64,000 nucleotides of DNA from Zeugodacus cucurbitae (Eukaryota; Arthropoda; Insecta; Diptera; Tephritidae): the NCBI RefSeq assembly GCF_028554725.1, contig NC_071667.1:82374001-82438000 (forward strand). The letters run 5' to 3'. Below, piece by piece: positions 22,985 to 36,018 of this stretch. The position numbers were made by a program, and so were the translations under genes. How positions within the stretch are numbered: position 1 is the first letter of the stretch; each line of letters begins with the position of its first letter. The notes beneath the pieces are model-generated. The model did no database searches and was not told the origin of the DNA. It was given only the letters and a program-made list of their open reading frames with translations.

Positions 22985-25765
22985 CGTGTTAACAGCTTGT
23001 TAACATTTACGATATCATCAACAGTTGTTTTCGACGAAAAAGCTCCAAAAGCCGGTTGTGCTTTCACGCAGACGCAGTACGGCGGCTTGCACGTGCCTTT
23101 GTTATCCTCGTTATGTACCACCTGTTAACTGCAACAATGCGAAGACCAGGTTATTGTGTTATTTGGCGCGTGATTTGCTGTCTCTGGGGAACGCAAAGCG
23201 CGAGTGGATAGAGATGTTTTTGTTAAAGACTTGAAGCAGTGAAGGTATCAATTGTGTTGATATCGCTATGCGTCCCACATCAAGGTCAATTATAACATTT
23301 TGTACCTTGCAATTCCTTGTTTTGTAACAGTCTAAAGAAGGAAATTATTTTGAGGACAATTGCACAACTTTTGCAATGAGAGCTTCTTGACGCTATTGTA
23401 TGTAAGGTTTCATATTCTTTTTATTTTATCAGTGATAATATACCGGTGAGTGGTTGCATTGGTTATAATGTCTTCACAGATTTATGTGGATTTATGTTAT
23501 ACATTCAGGCTTATGGAAATAGTTTGAAGAGAAACCATGAAACTTTTAATACAAAATTCTTATTCGCGAATAATAATTTTAAAACGCGAGTGATTATATT
23601 CTAAAAATTATTACTTATTTCAACGAAGCTTACAGAAGTGCACGAAAAAGCACTAAAGCTCAAAAAAGCTCCCAAGATCTCTCAAAAGTTTGAAGATTTT
23701 AAAATTATGGTTTTGTCTATCGATGCGACTTGCGAGTAGGTTTAATCATAACTTGAAAGAAATTTCATTCTTCATCACAAAACCCACGCTAATTCCTCAC
23801 TTAAGGTTTACAGCAAATTTATAAAATCTTCAATCCTGCTTACACTTTAAATGTCATATATTGCGCTTGTCAGTCACTATTTCATCTTTGCAGAATATTT
23901 TGCAATACGTTTAATTACTGCGTAGATTAGTCAACCTGTTGTGAATTAATTCCACGAATCTCCATGTGACTGGAATGACCAATGAAAGACCAATTGTCTG
24001 CGCTCAGATTCGCTTCGCTCGCTTACCTTTGATTTGCAGTTAAAATGCGCGGCAAATAAGCCATAATTCCTAAGCTCTCGGTAATTAAGCACTCACATTC
24101 TCAACAGCGGCAGATTCGCAGAAATGTCCACACTTTCGGTTCTTTGTAGTTCTGCTGGTTTAATACATACGTCTGTAATTATGCCATCATTTTTGAGTAA
24201 TTAGCCGCTATAGCAATCCAAAGCTTGGCACAGTGATCCAATTCGGAATTTAAGTTATACTAATAAAAAATTTAAAATATTTTTTTCTTTGTTCTTCTGT
24301 TATTTTATTTCATTTTATTCTACCCTTTTTTCACTTTATTTTTTCATACTAGTTTATTTCTATTAAAGCCCTTCAATTTGCTGTCCTCCCATAAATGCCA
24401 TGCTGCAAACCACCGTGCGCGACTTTTCGTCCTTCAGTGCGAGTGCATGAGCTTGTCTGTCTGAGCAACATAATTAAAAGCGAACGGCAGCAAAACAGTA
24501 CCGCAAATAGCCGACAGCGCTGCCGGACAGTCGAGTAGGAAGGTGGCTGGGGGTCGCATTGTCAATGAAAAACAAAAGAGTAAACATGCGTACTAAACTG
24601 TCACGGTGACGTATAGCCTGAAAAAAGGAAAACCAAATGAGAAAATCACAGCGGATCGCACATCATTATATACTTCGTGTATATTAAAATATAGAAATCA
24701 CTCATTAAACATTTGTTTGTAGCAAATTAATTAAAAATCCATGAACCAAAAAGTTATTGGGCTCTCTAGTATAAAGATGTATGCTAACATATAGCAATTT
24801 GTTAAATTCTAATTTTTCTCTTCCAATATTATTTTTAGTTGATTTTTTTATACTTTTCTAATATTGTTTTGAATTGTGTGCGCACGTTGTTTACCCAATT
24901 ACTAGAACACCCTTGTGGAACCCTTTTCAATCCCATTTGCTCGGCCGAAGCTGCCCATCTAGGCACTAACAACGTTGTAGTCATTGGCGGAAAGAAAATT
25001 GATGAGTTTCCAGACAATAACGACTCAATTGGGCATCAAAGGGGTTTAAATTTAAGATGAACATGAACTTTGAGATGAACTTTGACACTGAATTGGGCGT
25101 TGTAAGGAAAGAGACGCCGCAACAAATTGTATCTGCAATAAGGATGGATGGTCAAGTAGGTAATTAAATGATGTGGAATCACCAATAGTATATGTGATTT
25201 TTGAAGATGTCAACTTATAATATTTACTACATGATTTTAAGTATTGAGTTATAGTTCGACAAGTACTTCATCTACTTAAGATTTAGGGAGTGTGAATCAA
25301 GGAGGTGCTGGAGCTACTACATCTTGTTAATCATAATATAATAGTTCAAGGCAATTTAAGGACAAATATTATCGAATTATCGAAAAAAAAGTAAGTAGCT
25401 AAATTTGGTAACTGAAAAAGAACTCTCTAGGTATTAAGAATAGTTTTAATTTTCAGAGATTTACTTTCATTAATAATATTTTTTTGTAATTCATATTTGA
25501 AACGATCTTAAAATAATGCTCTAAAATTTACATTTACAAAATACCAAAGACTTTTCTCATTTTGAATTTAAACAATTATATTTCTTTATTTACTCGACAA
25601 TAAATACGTTTTAAGTTCATGTCTTTATTATTGTCGTCATGGAAGAGAAATAAAATCTTATTATGATGTTATCGCACTATCATTAAATATATTCTTCTTC
25701 ATCTTAGTTCCACGGGCTCATTGAGAAGCATACGTCTACCACACAAACAGACATAAAATTAAACA
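22985..25765. other. intergenic, upstream of the secreted-protein gene
   Basis: No gene recognised. A GC-richer island at about 24,390-24,600 is open for ~40 codons on both strands. A 73-codon plus frame at 24839 has no domain. The rest is AT-rich. Confidence 0.5.
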
Positions 25766-26574
25766 AGTAAGGAAAGGCTAAGTTCGGGTGCAATCGAACA
25801 TTTTATACTCTCGCAATTTATTACTATGTCTTTATTAAAAAAACACACAATTTGACCCATATATACGGCATGAATATGTTTCGCATATTAACCGATTTAT
25901 AAGCAATTAAGCTCATCGTATTTTTGTAAATCCTATAATTAGGTATTCTCATATATTCATACATATATAGGGGAAGTTATGACCCGATTTTAACCTTTTC
26001 TGTTTATTTTCTCAATATTTCCTCTAAATTAAATTAAAATACCTTAGAGATTGATCGAAATTTTCGGTGAAAAGTTACCTTGGGGCACTGAGTTCTTCAT
26101 ATTCGATATCCGGGGCATTGAAAAGTTATTGTCCGATTTCGACAATTTTTTTAGAAGTGATGCCACAGATCATAAACAGCATTTGTGTAAAGTTTTATTT
26201 CGCTATCATCAGTGAAGGAATAAGATGGAATTCAAAAATGAGTTATATGGGAAGTTGTCGTGGTTGTGAACCGATTGCGTCCATTTTCCACACGTGTCAT
26301 CAGGGTGTCAAGAAAATATTATATACCGAATTTCATTCGAATCGGTCGAGTAGTTGAGATATGGTTTTTGACCTATAAGTAGGCGATGCCACGCCCATTT
26401 TCCACGGACGGACGTACAGACAGACATCCGGATTTCAACTCGTCTCGTCATCCTGATCATTTTGATATACATAACCCTATATCTAACTCGTTTAGTTTTA
26501 TGACTTACCAACAACCGTTATGTGAACAAAACTATAATACTCTCTTAGCAACTTTTGTTGCGAGAGTATAAAAA
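25766..26574 (-). mobile_element. Helentron/DINE-1-like non-autonomous element, both ends present
   Basis: TTTTATACTCTCGCAA at 25801-25816 has its perfect 16-base complement TTGCGAGAGTATAAAA at 26559-26574. Read on the minus strand, the element starts at 26574 with TTTTATACTCTCGCAACAAA and a hairpin-forming GAGAGTAT repeat. It then contains GATCAGGATGACGAGACGAG and GGATGTCTGTCTGTACGTCC, and ends in a hairpin (GTTCGATTGCACCCGAAC) plus TTAGCCTTTCCTTACTTG. A 5' subterminal inverted repeat with a 3' stem-loop is the architecture of Helentron-derived elements (DINE-1/HINE). From memory the 5' segment also resembles Drosophila DINE-1 (TTATACCCG..., GATCAGCATCAA..., GTCCGTCTGTCCGTCC). No protein is encoded. 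Confidence 0.65.
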
Positions 26575-26734
26575 TATACAAACAGGAGTGACAATAAACT
26601 TATTATGAGCACATCAACTGAAGCTATTGATTTAATTTCGCTGTATGTACATATATATAGTACATAATGTTTTAATACGTACACATGGCAAAGAAGTTTT
26701 AATCCTTTAAAGTGTAGAAGAGTTTAAGGCTACT

Positions 26735-26880
26735 TTAAAGTACGATCTTTATAAAAGCCACAGAGTGGTACAAAGAGGACATTGTAGTGTAAGGGGCTAT
26801 AGTCCCGGTGGATTCACAATGGGCCTCGTAAAGGCCTAGAGGCGTCATTTGACAACCACTTTACCTACCTACCTACCTAC
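26735..26880 (+). repeat. retroposon 3' end (SINE or truncated LINE) with (CTAC)n tail
   Basis: A GC-richer stretch (AGTCCCGGTGGATTCACAAT, GGGCCTCGTAAAGGCCTAGA, TTTGACAACCACTTTACC) ends in four CTAC/CTAC-like units at 26863-26880. The abrupt composition change and simple tail suggest a retroposed sequence. No coding domain is visible. Confidence 0.5.
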
Positions 26881-29189
26881 TTCAATATAATAAATGGCAT
26901 ACTTATATATCGCAGTATATTGTATTTATATCTGTGGAAATTAGATGAATATTCACATGACACGTATGTAACAAAATACACAAAGTCTTCGCTTAAACAT
27001 ATATATGAACATATGTTCACCTAGAGCTACTTAAAATTTCTTCTTAAGTTCTTCACACACTAGGTACATTTTAATACATACTTATATATATATATATATA
27101 TATAGCACAGAAAAGTATATATGTATATATATATATATATATCCATTGCTAGCACTGGCCAACCGCTTTTACGTAAGCAATGGTAAAAGGTGAAGTGCAA
27201 TTACGAGGACTTTTACGTTCCCATAAACATTCGCAAAAGGAAATTAAATGATAACACAAGGAAAATGCGACAATAAAAAATAGATAAGTTGAATTCAGGT
27301 CAGTTCAATGATGGGATGCTTTGCACAAAGAAAGTCAAAACTTTAAAAGAAAGAGTGAGGAGAATTGCAGAGAAATAATGGTATTTTTTATTGATCATAA
27401 TAACTTGATATTGGAGTTTTTCTGATTCAGAAGTGGAAATAGTTTTTGAAAAATTAGAAAACAGCTATTGGATCTAAATAAAAGAATTGTACAAGAACTT
27501 ATTTCAACTTCTTTGGGAGCAAGGATTAGATTAAAGTTTGAAAAGATCACGTGACTTGAAGTGTGGAAAGGTAACCAGAGTATCTTAGCACAGCAAAGTG
27601 ATAAAGTTCTATAAGATATATTGAGGAAGCAATCAACATATATGAACACCGGCTTGAACTTTCTGAAAAGAAAGTAATCAGTGTATGCATATTTGATTGC
27701 CCTTGAGAGATCTTTGCTCCAGCTAAATATATTCAACAATAAGGAGTGTAAAAGAAAAAAACTTAATAGAATGGTCGAGCAAAGATTTCTTCTACAATTC
27801 TCCTCAGTAAGAATTTACATACGCATTGACGAATCTTGGTGGCAAAAAAAATTATAATTGCTTCCAGGGAAAACATTAACTCTTATTATAGTACACTTAG
27901 TTAGTAACAGAGAAGGGGGTAAGGAAATCCGTATCTTAGTTATTTATGTTTTAGTATAGCTTCATAGGAAATGCCGTTATGTGAAAATGTGTAAAAGTAA
28001 AAATAATTGCTAACTGACTTTATTCTTTAGTTGAAGAAGTATAAGAACAGTTAATGAGCATATTTAAATATTTTTAGTTGCTTGTAATATTACGAACTAA
28101 TTGGATTTTTCTTAGAAACCAGTCTATACAAAGTCTAATTGCCCACTTAACCTTACACAAATGTGAAAGAGGTAAAGTCCTTTGGGTCATAGTCAATTCC
28201 AGCATATGTATCTCCTGTCATTTCTATGTAATGCCTTCTTGTGTGCTTCTATGTAGTTAAGAATATATGGAAATAGTAATAATAATAGAAAAGCGTATGC
28301 TAACAAGCGCAAACAAAAAAGGAAACAACAACAATCAAAAGCATGTGTTTGTACTTTTGTAGTGAGCCCAAGACAGTTAGTTGCCTTGTAAACATTTGAA
28401 AAGTTGAACGTTAACTTCAGTCTTTTCGTACATCCTTTTGCATCCTTTGTGCATCGCATCCTTATTAAAAACTACTTCAAACAAGTGCCGAATGGGTACA
28501 AAGCAAATCAGCGCACACACACTTCGCTAAGTGGGTTGATAGTAACCAATTACAGGCAATCAGAGATGAATGTGTACATTTACAAGGAGACAAATCTGAA
28601 GAAATCAAGAGATTATGTTAAGAGCGTGCACGTGTTTGAAACCAAAGGAAGTAACTGGTAGTTGCTCGACTCTTGTTACTGGCAGGTAACAAGCCCATTT
28701 GTATTTAAATAAATAGTAGTTGCGAACTCATATGAAAATAATCAGAACATTAGAGATTTCCGTTAGTGCTCATGAAATGGCTTGTTATGGCATCCAACAA
28801 GCGCTCAAAGGCATAGAGTGGTCTGACCTCATCGAGTCCAGAATAAGAAATTTTTTCTTTGATGAAGTTGATTTTAACAGTCATCTGAAAAAATATCTTG
28901 TCTACGGCGCTCATCTTCGCTATGTACCTACTTCTCTGCTTGTTCGTATGTATGTATGTACATATATTCATACAGCTTAAAATTCTTAGACAGACATGTC
29001 TACCATAAATATGACCCTGACATTACTGCAAAAAGTACATCTGTTGTCGTGTTATCGTTCGTACAGTAACATAATATGAAATCAAAGAAGCTTTTACTTT
29101 TATCGTAATATCGTAAATACGATATTAAAGAAATGTAGGCTTGAAATGTTAAGTCGAAAAAATATTTAATATCCATTGGATTATTAGCG
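26881..29189. other. intergenic, no gene recognised
   Basis: AT-rich. TA microsatellites lie at 27083-27104 and 27115-27142. ORFs around 28404-28980 are weak and without domains. Confidence 0.55.
27083..27142. repeat. paired (TA)n microsatellites
   Basis: Two TA runs of about 10 and 13 units separated by AGCACAGAAAAG. Confidence 0.85.
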
Positions 29190-29740
29190 TTAGAAAAAAA
29201 TTGTAGCCGCTTAAATTAAAATAATTTTTCGGAGTGTTGCCACCTGTTTTAATTTATTAATTCAATAAGTTTTTTCTAAAAACTAATTATTTCAAAATGA
29301 GTGTCAGATTAAAGAATTTTTAGGTTTAATTACGAAAATATATGAGAAAAACGTTGTCACCTGCTAAATTTTATTTAAATATTTAAACTATTAAAATAAA
29401 TTAAATTATACAATAAGACACTCAAACTAAAGAATTTAAGCAAAAAATCTAGCTGCGAATTTCGAGTAATGTTGCCACCTATTTTAATAATTTTGCTTCA
29501 GTCAAAATTATGTATATTGCTTCGAACAAAAACGACAATGAGAAATAATAAAACACATTAATTAAAAAATAAAAAAAAAAAATTTAAACACATTCAATTT
29601 TAAATTGTTGCCACCTGTTTTAAAAATGTTTTGACATTCAAAAATCGAATTTACTTTGTTGCTTGGAATAAAACGACATTGGAGATATTAAAATAATATT
29701 AGTTCAAGATTAAAAAAAAATCATTTTCCCTGCTTCCAAC
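29190..29740. repeat. old tandem array, four ~120-135-bp units with GTTGCCACCTG core
   Basis: The core GTTGCCACCTG (once GTTGTCACCTG, once GTTGCCACCTA) starts at 29236, 29353, 29471 and 29607: spacing 117, 118, 136. Flanking parts also align between units, e.g. AAAACGACAATGAGA / AAAACGACATTGGAGA, and GTGTCAGATTAAAGAATTT / GACACTCAAACTAAAGAATT. Strongly diverged, so old. No ORF. Confidence 0.65.
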
Positions 29741-32700
29741 ATACTATTAAACAATGCTGTTTAAACAAAAAAAAAAATAAATAAAAAACCACATTTGTTT
29801 TTTTTTTGGTATTTTCAAAGTTTTTCTAAACATTTATTAATATATATGCTTGTATATTGTATGTATGTATGTAAGTATGTTTGTTTGTATGTATGGTATA
29901 TGAAATTTATTGAATTGGCATTACACAATATATGAAAATAGTTATTTACCATAAATTAGAACAATGCTTGAAACAATGCACAACATACAACTATTTACTT
30001 CACTTAGCAGCTAGCTAGTTACAACAACAATAAAACTAAATTGCTTCAAATTCTTAAACATTATTTCATTTGTTCACTGCGGTGCGACGAATAGTGCGCG
30101 TTTTAGTTTTTTAATTTTTTCATTTAAATGTGGACGTAAACGTATGCGTGTTTGTATGTATTATATTACAATAAAAATTATTTGATTTATTTTCAAATGA
30201 AAAACGCAATGACTTACCGCTAATAATGATAAGGGAGGAGGGATTATTATTATTTCATTTTCATTACTTATAACCTACAAAATTATTTACACTTCACAAA
30301 AAGTAATCAAATTGTAAATGTAAAGTTTTAGTTTTAATGCAAAAAAAAACCTTCTTTTTTTAATTTTTTATTTATTTTTTTTTTAGAATTTTTTTTCATA
30401 TTTTTTGTAGCATTTTTATGCTTTTTAAGTAATTTTGTTTACGCTTATTACATTATAAATTGTATTAATATTATAGTTTAATTGCACTTGCTTGAGTATA
30501 TTTAATTAATAATAGTATTATCATTATTTGTTTAATTACAATGCTTTTTAGCTCTCGCACACTACAGTTTAATAATTTCCATTAAATTACAGCTAATTGA
30601 AAAAAAAAAAACATTTGTGTGTGTGTGTGGCCAATAGCAAACGATTTACGCATACGATTAACTATTATATTTTATATATAAAATATTTTTTTTTATTTTT
30701 ATTGTAATCTGCATTAGTTGTTATACAATAAAATGTTTTTTCTTCACAATAATTAAAGCAAAAAATTCATGATATTTGCGGGCGCGCTGCATTTAGACGG
30801 AAGATTTTCTAAAGTAAATTAACATTGCTACTATATGTCTGTATGTATTTTTGCATTTTAATTGCTTGCAAAGTTATGATATCAGCTTTGAGTGCTGCTC
30901 TGCTCTCGTACATTTATATAATATAGGTATGTTTCTCAACATATTCATATGTATGTTGCATAAATATACTATATATGTATTTATTCAAAGGCACAATCGA
31001 TTCGCATTTACTCGCTAATTAATAAGTTCGCAATTACACATGCAATGGCTGCAGCTTGAAAAATTCCGTTAATTTACTGTAATTTGTGCAGTCGCTTGCT
31101 GGCTGCTTGCGGGACTTTAGAAGAGCTGTGGCATGCTTTTAGGACACACGTTTGTGGTTACATCAAATGAAATAATTGCAATTTCACAAGCATATACTCT
31201 AGAGTAAATCGAGGTATCGTAATTTTGCCAATTTCTGCATAACGCTGAGTGATTGCATGTAAATTCAAATTACTTTAGAGCTTTCATAGCAAGTGTACGT
31301 CAAATAAGTGCATAATTTGTATGAAAATGTTTGAAGAAAACACACTGCTGATTTCAAAAATTAATTTTCTGTAATTATTAATGGTATTTTAAGGCAATAA
31401 GTAAAACGTGGTTGCTTTTAAAAGCAATTGGTAGATAACTGTTATTAAATTTTTGCTTAAAAGTGTGGTTATAATATTATGAAAGTGGTAAAGTGTTTCA
31501 AAATACTTTTTAAATTTCAAATTTATATTTAAATTTTATTTAAAATTTTTTAAATTGCAATTATTCCAAATGTCGTAATCCCAAAAGCATGCTTTATAGC
31601 AAAAAAAAAAAAAACAAAAAAAAAAAAAAAAACAAAAAAAAAACAAACAAAAACACAACTGTGAAGTGAATTATAAACTGCATGGCTTCCATAATTATGC
31701 TTAGCATATTTATTAATTATTAATTTATTTAATAATATTTAATTAATTAAATTTTGCTGTAATGTTTACTACAAAAAACACACTGTTTTTTTTTAACATA
31801 CAACATTTTAAAATTAGCAATATTTTTTACAAACTTTTTATTAGTAATTTGTATTATAAATAAATTTATAAATGAAATCCGAAGCAAAAACTTCAGTTTG
31901 GCCACATAATCAGCATAATTTGCGCTGCATTATTTTTTTCTTCGCTTTACATAATTTTTTTTTAAATATTTTTTTTTTCTGTTTTTCTCTTGAAAACCTT
32001 TACGGTTAATTTCATTCATTATAAGTTTAACTGCAACGTTTGTTTTTATGCTTACTAATTTAATTAAAATTAAAAAAATGTATTTAATGTAGTTGTGTGC
32101 GTTTAGTGATTGATTGGTGATTATTATTAAGCATAACATCATTAATTATAGTTGCAAAAGAATATAATAATATTTAACTGTTAATTGTAAATAAATTATG
32201 CCTACAATTAATTTATGCTCTTATACAAACTAAATATGGCTTCTTTTCTTGTTTGATATGAACGCTTTTTTTTTTTTTTGTTTTTGCTGGTTGTAGTTGT
32301 CCATAGTATTTTTTAGTTTCATAAAAAAATTTGATTTCTCGTTAAACTAGTTAGTTATATATAAAATTGCTTTTAAAAGCTTTTCGATTAAGCAATTTTC
32401 TGCTTAAAAACTGTTTTTTTTGTTTATAAAATGTGTTGTAACTTGATTGGCTAGAATGACTATAATATGCATATATCCTTTCTCTTTTTATCTCTTTTGT
32501 TTTTGTTGCATTTTACAGCTGTTGTTTATCAATAATTATTTTAAATAATATTTGTTTACACTTAAACAATGCTTTGCCATAAAAAGCTTTACTTAAAAAT
32601 TAATTTTGTTTTGCTAGAAAAGTATATAGAAAAGGCTGTAAATTTAAGATTCTTTTAGAAATGAAATTTTTGAGATTCGCATGAGACTTGATTTGAGCAG

Positions 32701-33394
32701 TACTTTATTTTTGTTCGCAGCTTAGATTTGTTATAGTGAAAGTTATGGCTCACAATGATTTGTATTTACACCTTCAATACGATACAATACCCTACAATAA
32801 TACAGGGTGGCACTTTTTAAGTTTCTGTTATGTAAAATACAGTTGTTTGCGGTTAATTCGAACTTTAAAGAATCTACATGTTCACGATAAGGCTTTAAAA
32901 TTAAAAAAAATAGCTTTTTGTCTAAGTTTGACTGTTTGTTGTAAATTCTAAACGGTATTGTACTGTTATATACGGTACAATAACTGAAATTCGCGGCAAA
33001 CGCAGCTTTAGATGCAGCATCAGAAATCAACTGTCCAAAATCGGTTGCGAGTAGTGTATATATTTGTATGAGCGACCACATGGTGAGTACACTGCAAAGA
33101 GTTGGTAGGAAAAAGGTGAATAATGCAAAATGAGTTAGTTTAATGAAATTTCGCATTTCTACATACATTTAATTCCGGTTTGTTACATTGCAAATTCAGT
33201 TATGCCGCTACCAATTACGTCCCTCAAAGGTATTCCTCGCTCGTGTCTCTCTGTGTGTGTGTGGTGAAAGCCAACGCAGACACATGATATTAGGTGGCTT
33301 AATTGACTGTTTGTTCAGTTGACTGATTGCTTGCTTGCTTGCTGCGCCACACATCACCGGCTGACACTCGCACACGCTCCTCATTAACACGAAT
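29741..33394. other. downstream / possible distal 3' region of how
   Basis: Very AT-rich, no ORF. It holds a TATG microsatellite (29858-29896), an A-rich run with single C interruptions (31601-31660) and many possible polyadenylation hexamers on the minus strand. A bipartite STAR-type motif lies at 32341-32355. Whether how transcripts reach this far cannot be told from the sequence. Confidence 0.45.
29858..29896. repeat. (TATG)n/(TTTG)n microsatellite
   Basis: TATG units with GTAAGTATG and TTTG variants. Confidence 0.8.
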
Positions 33395-33576
33395 TCAACC
33401 CACCGGCATAAACGACGAGGATGCCGATGTGGTGTTGGACACCGACGATGAAGCGCTCGAATATTTTCTGCCAATATTCGCGTGCATTATGTGGCTGTTA
33501 TGTGGCAGGCGTATGTAATCATAGGTGGGGATGTAGAATTGTGGCGCTGTTGTTGTATTGTATAAACAGTTGTTAG
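33395..33576 (-). CDS. candidate additional terminal coding exon (possibly of how)
   Basis: On the minus strand a splice acceptor (CCTTCGTTTAG|CTAACA) opens a 59-codon frame to TGA at 33395-33397. The protein reads NNCLYNTTTAPQFYIPTYDY, IRLPHNSHIMHANIGRKYSS and ASSSVSNTTSASSSFMPVG. In a very AT-rich setting the codons favour G/C in third position (TAC ATC CCC ACC, CGC CTG), as real exons here do. The acceptor phase (needs one upstream base) is exactly that of the how donor at 47073, so splicing would give ...TEYTDHS-A-NNCLYN. A second acceptor ten codons further in (ACAACAG|CGCCAC) has the same phase. I do not recognise the sequence; it could instead be the last exon of another minus-strand gene. 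Confidence 0.45.
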
Positions 33577-35981
33577 CTAAACGAAGGTGAGGTATACACT
33601 ATACACTATAGTAGCCATCGTTGTAAACAGCGTTGTTGGTAAATATATATATGTATGTATGGTTTGTTTGTATGTATATAGAATCTACATATGCACGTGC
33701 CATGCATAGACTATGTCACTAACTAAATTGGTGTTGGTGGTAAGTAGGATATACATAGGTGATAGCAAGTGCGGTATGTGGCGGTTGGTGGAGTTGTGGT
33801 GATGACGTTGATGTTGTGTTAGCAAATACTCGTAATAGTAGATTATTATGTCAGCGCGTTTCTTATAAGATTAGTTTGTTGTAGCTGTTATTATTTGATA
33901 TTATTTATTGTTGTAGTTGTTGTTTTCTTGTTTTTCTTTTTTTTCAACCACTTGATTTCAAGCTACTTGCTTTGTGTTGCAGCATGTTAAGCGTGTTTGA
34001 AAAAATGACAATCTCAGTTGCTATTAGTTTGTCGCGCATTTCCTTGCCGGCCGCTATAACAACAAGTTGACTGCTTGGTCACCACAAGTGAACACACATT
34101 GCTTTGTTGCTGCCTTCATTTTTTTTTTTTTGCTCTAATTACATCGCTTTTTCCACCGCTTTTGTTATAATTGCTTCATATGGCATGTTTTGTATCATTC
34201 AATATTATTTAATATTGTTATTGTATTATTAATTTTATTATATTGCTTCGCTTTTTTCTTTTTTTATGGCTTGCGTTCAATAGCAAATTTTTTTGTGTGC
34301 TGTGCTCTCAGCCAACTGTTGAGCGAGAAAGACAACTCAATTTTTTAAACTCCACTAATTGTTATATATATTTTTTTAATTTTAGTTATTAATAGTTGGT
34401 AGTAGTTGTGAAGGTGTGTGTGTGCGCTAGCAACGAGTTAATCAATCAATCAATCGCGTCTAAATGGGTTATTTTCGTCTACCATGGCACCGGATGGGTT
34501 AGCATGTAAATAAAAAAAAAGTAGAAGAGAAAAAACAAGAAGAATTTTTAGTGGTTATTGTTAGTAAATATTATTTATAAATTACATAATACAATTTTCA
34601 AAGTGTTATTAATACAAATAAGTAATTGGCATGTTTGTTGTGTTAAAGTGGTGATGTGTATCGGTGTGAGTTTTGGGCAAAGTAAATACATTGAAGTGCG
34701 TTCGTCAGGAAGGAAAGTGGCATATAACCGAGTCATATGGTGAAAAATATTAAATACTAATATTTAGATCTTTACATATTTAAGAAGTAGATCTTCATTG
34801 CATTTAATATATAATATGAATCACATATGCTCTTCAAGAAAAATTATTGCTTAATTTCCGTTCTTTAAATTTGCATTTCTGGCAACAAATTTTACTTTGC
34901 TGTATTTTGTAAATATTTAAGTAATTCGGTTATTGCTCTCAAACGTCGCTGATGACATGCATAAATTTATATATTAAGTAAATATATGAGCTTATGCATG
35001 ATTATTTGCATAAGTAGGTGTGATATTGAAAGTGTATTTACTATCTTGAATAGAATAAAGAAACCTATAACATAAATATAGAATTGTTGAAAAGTTGATA
35101 GGCAATGAAACAACAAAAAGAATAGTTGTTGTTGTTTTTTTTTATAATAAAATTAATTTTTATTTTAATTTTTTTAATATATATTTTTTTTATTTTTTTT
35201 TAATATATTTAAAACAAATCTTACTTTTATTAATTTTTCCAATTTTTTTATTTAATAATTAATTTATATTATTTAGTTTAATTTTTTAAATCTTTTTTTT
35301 AATATTGTCTTCATTTATTGCCTTGTAATGGTAATTTCGATTAAACTTTTGCCTATGATAGATTTTTGACAGACATTTCACACTTAAGTGCTAATGAAGA
35401 ATATCCATTCATGACTGATTGAGTTTGATAAGCGTTTTTCGAACTTAGCTAACACCTAAAATGCAAAAATTAAATTTTTATTCAATTTATGCTCAAAAAC
35501 TTTACACTTAAAGCTCACAACTGCTCGGTGAATGCGGAAGGAAATTTGCCACTAAACTTTTTTCGTGTTTATGTTAATGTTCGAACGCACTTAAATGCAC
35601 TTACAAATGCTTTTTCTTGCATTATTAATATGTACAAATGTATGTTGTTGATGTGTGTGTGTGTTTGTGTACACTAATGTGTCGGCGTTGATGAACTGTA
35701 ATTATCTAATGCTTAACTGCCGCATATCAATTAATTACACACAGTCGTGTAATTCATCAAGTTAACTGTGAATATTTTTTGTATTTTTTTTTTTTTTTTG
35801 TTTAATATGTATGTATACATTTAGTGAGAGTAGTTATGCACACTTCAATGTTTCGATTGCGACACTGATGACATGTCAATTAAACATTAAGTAATTACAA
35901 TTCACACACCTGTTTTATTGATTATTAATATTTTTTTGTTGTTTTGTGTGCGCAACATGAGTTACAGTAATATATGCATGG

Positions 35982-35982
<1 letters not shown>

Positions 35983-36013
<31 letters not shown>
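35983..36013. repeat. (GT)n microsatellite
   Basis: About 15 uninterrupted GT units. Confidence 0.95.

Positions 36014-36018
<5 letters not shown>

Noticed and set aside
26067..26357. 96-codon frame in the Helentron-like element
   Set aside because: Lies in a non-coding repeat; related copies break the frame.
33327..33518. Plus-strand frame opposite the candidate terminal exon
   Set aside because: The minus frame has a phase-matched acceptor and better codon use; the plus frame has no supporting signals.
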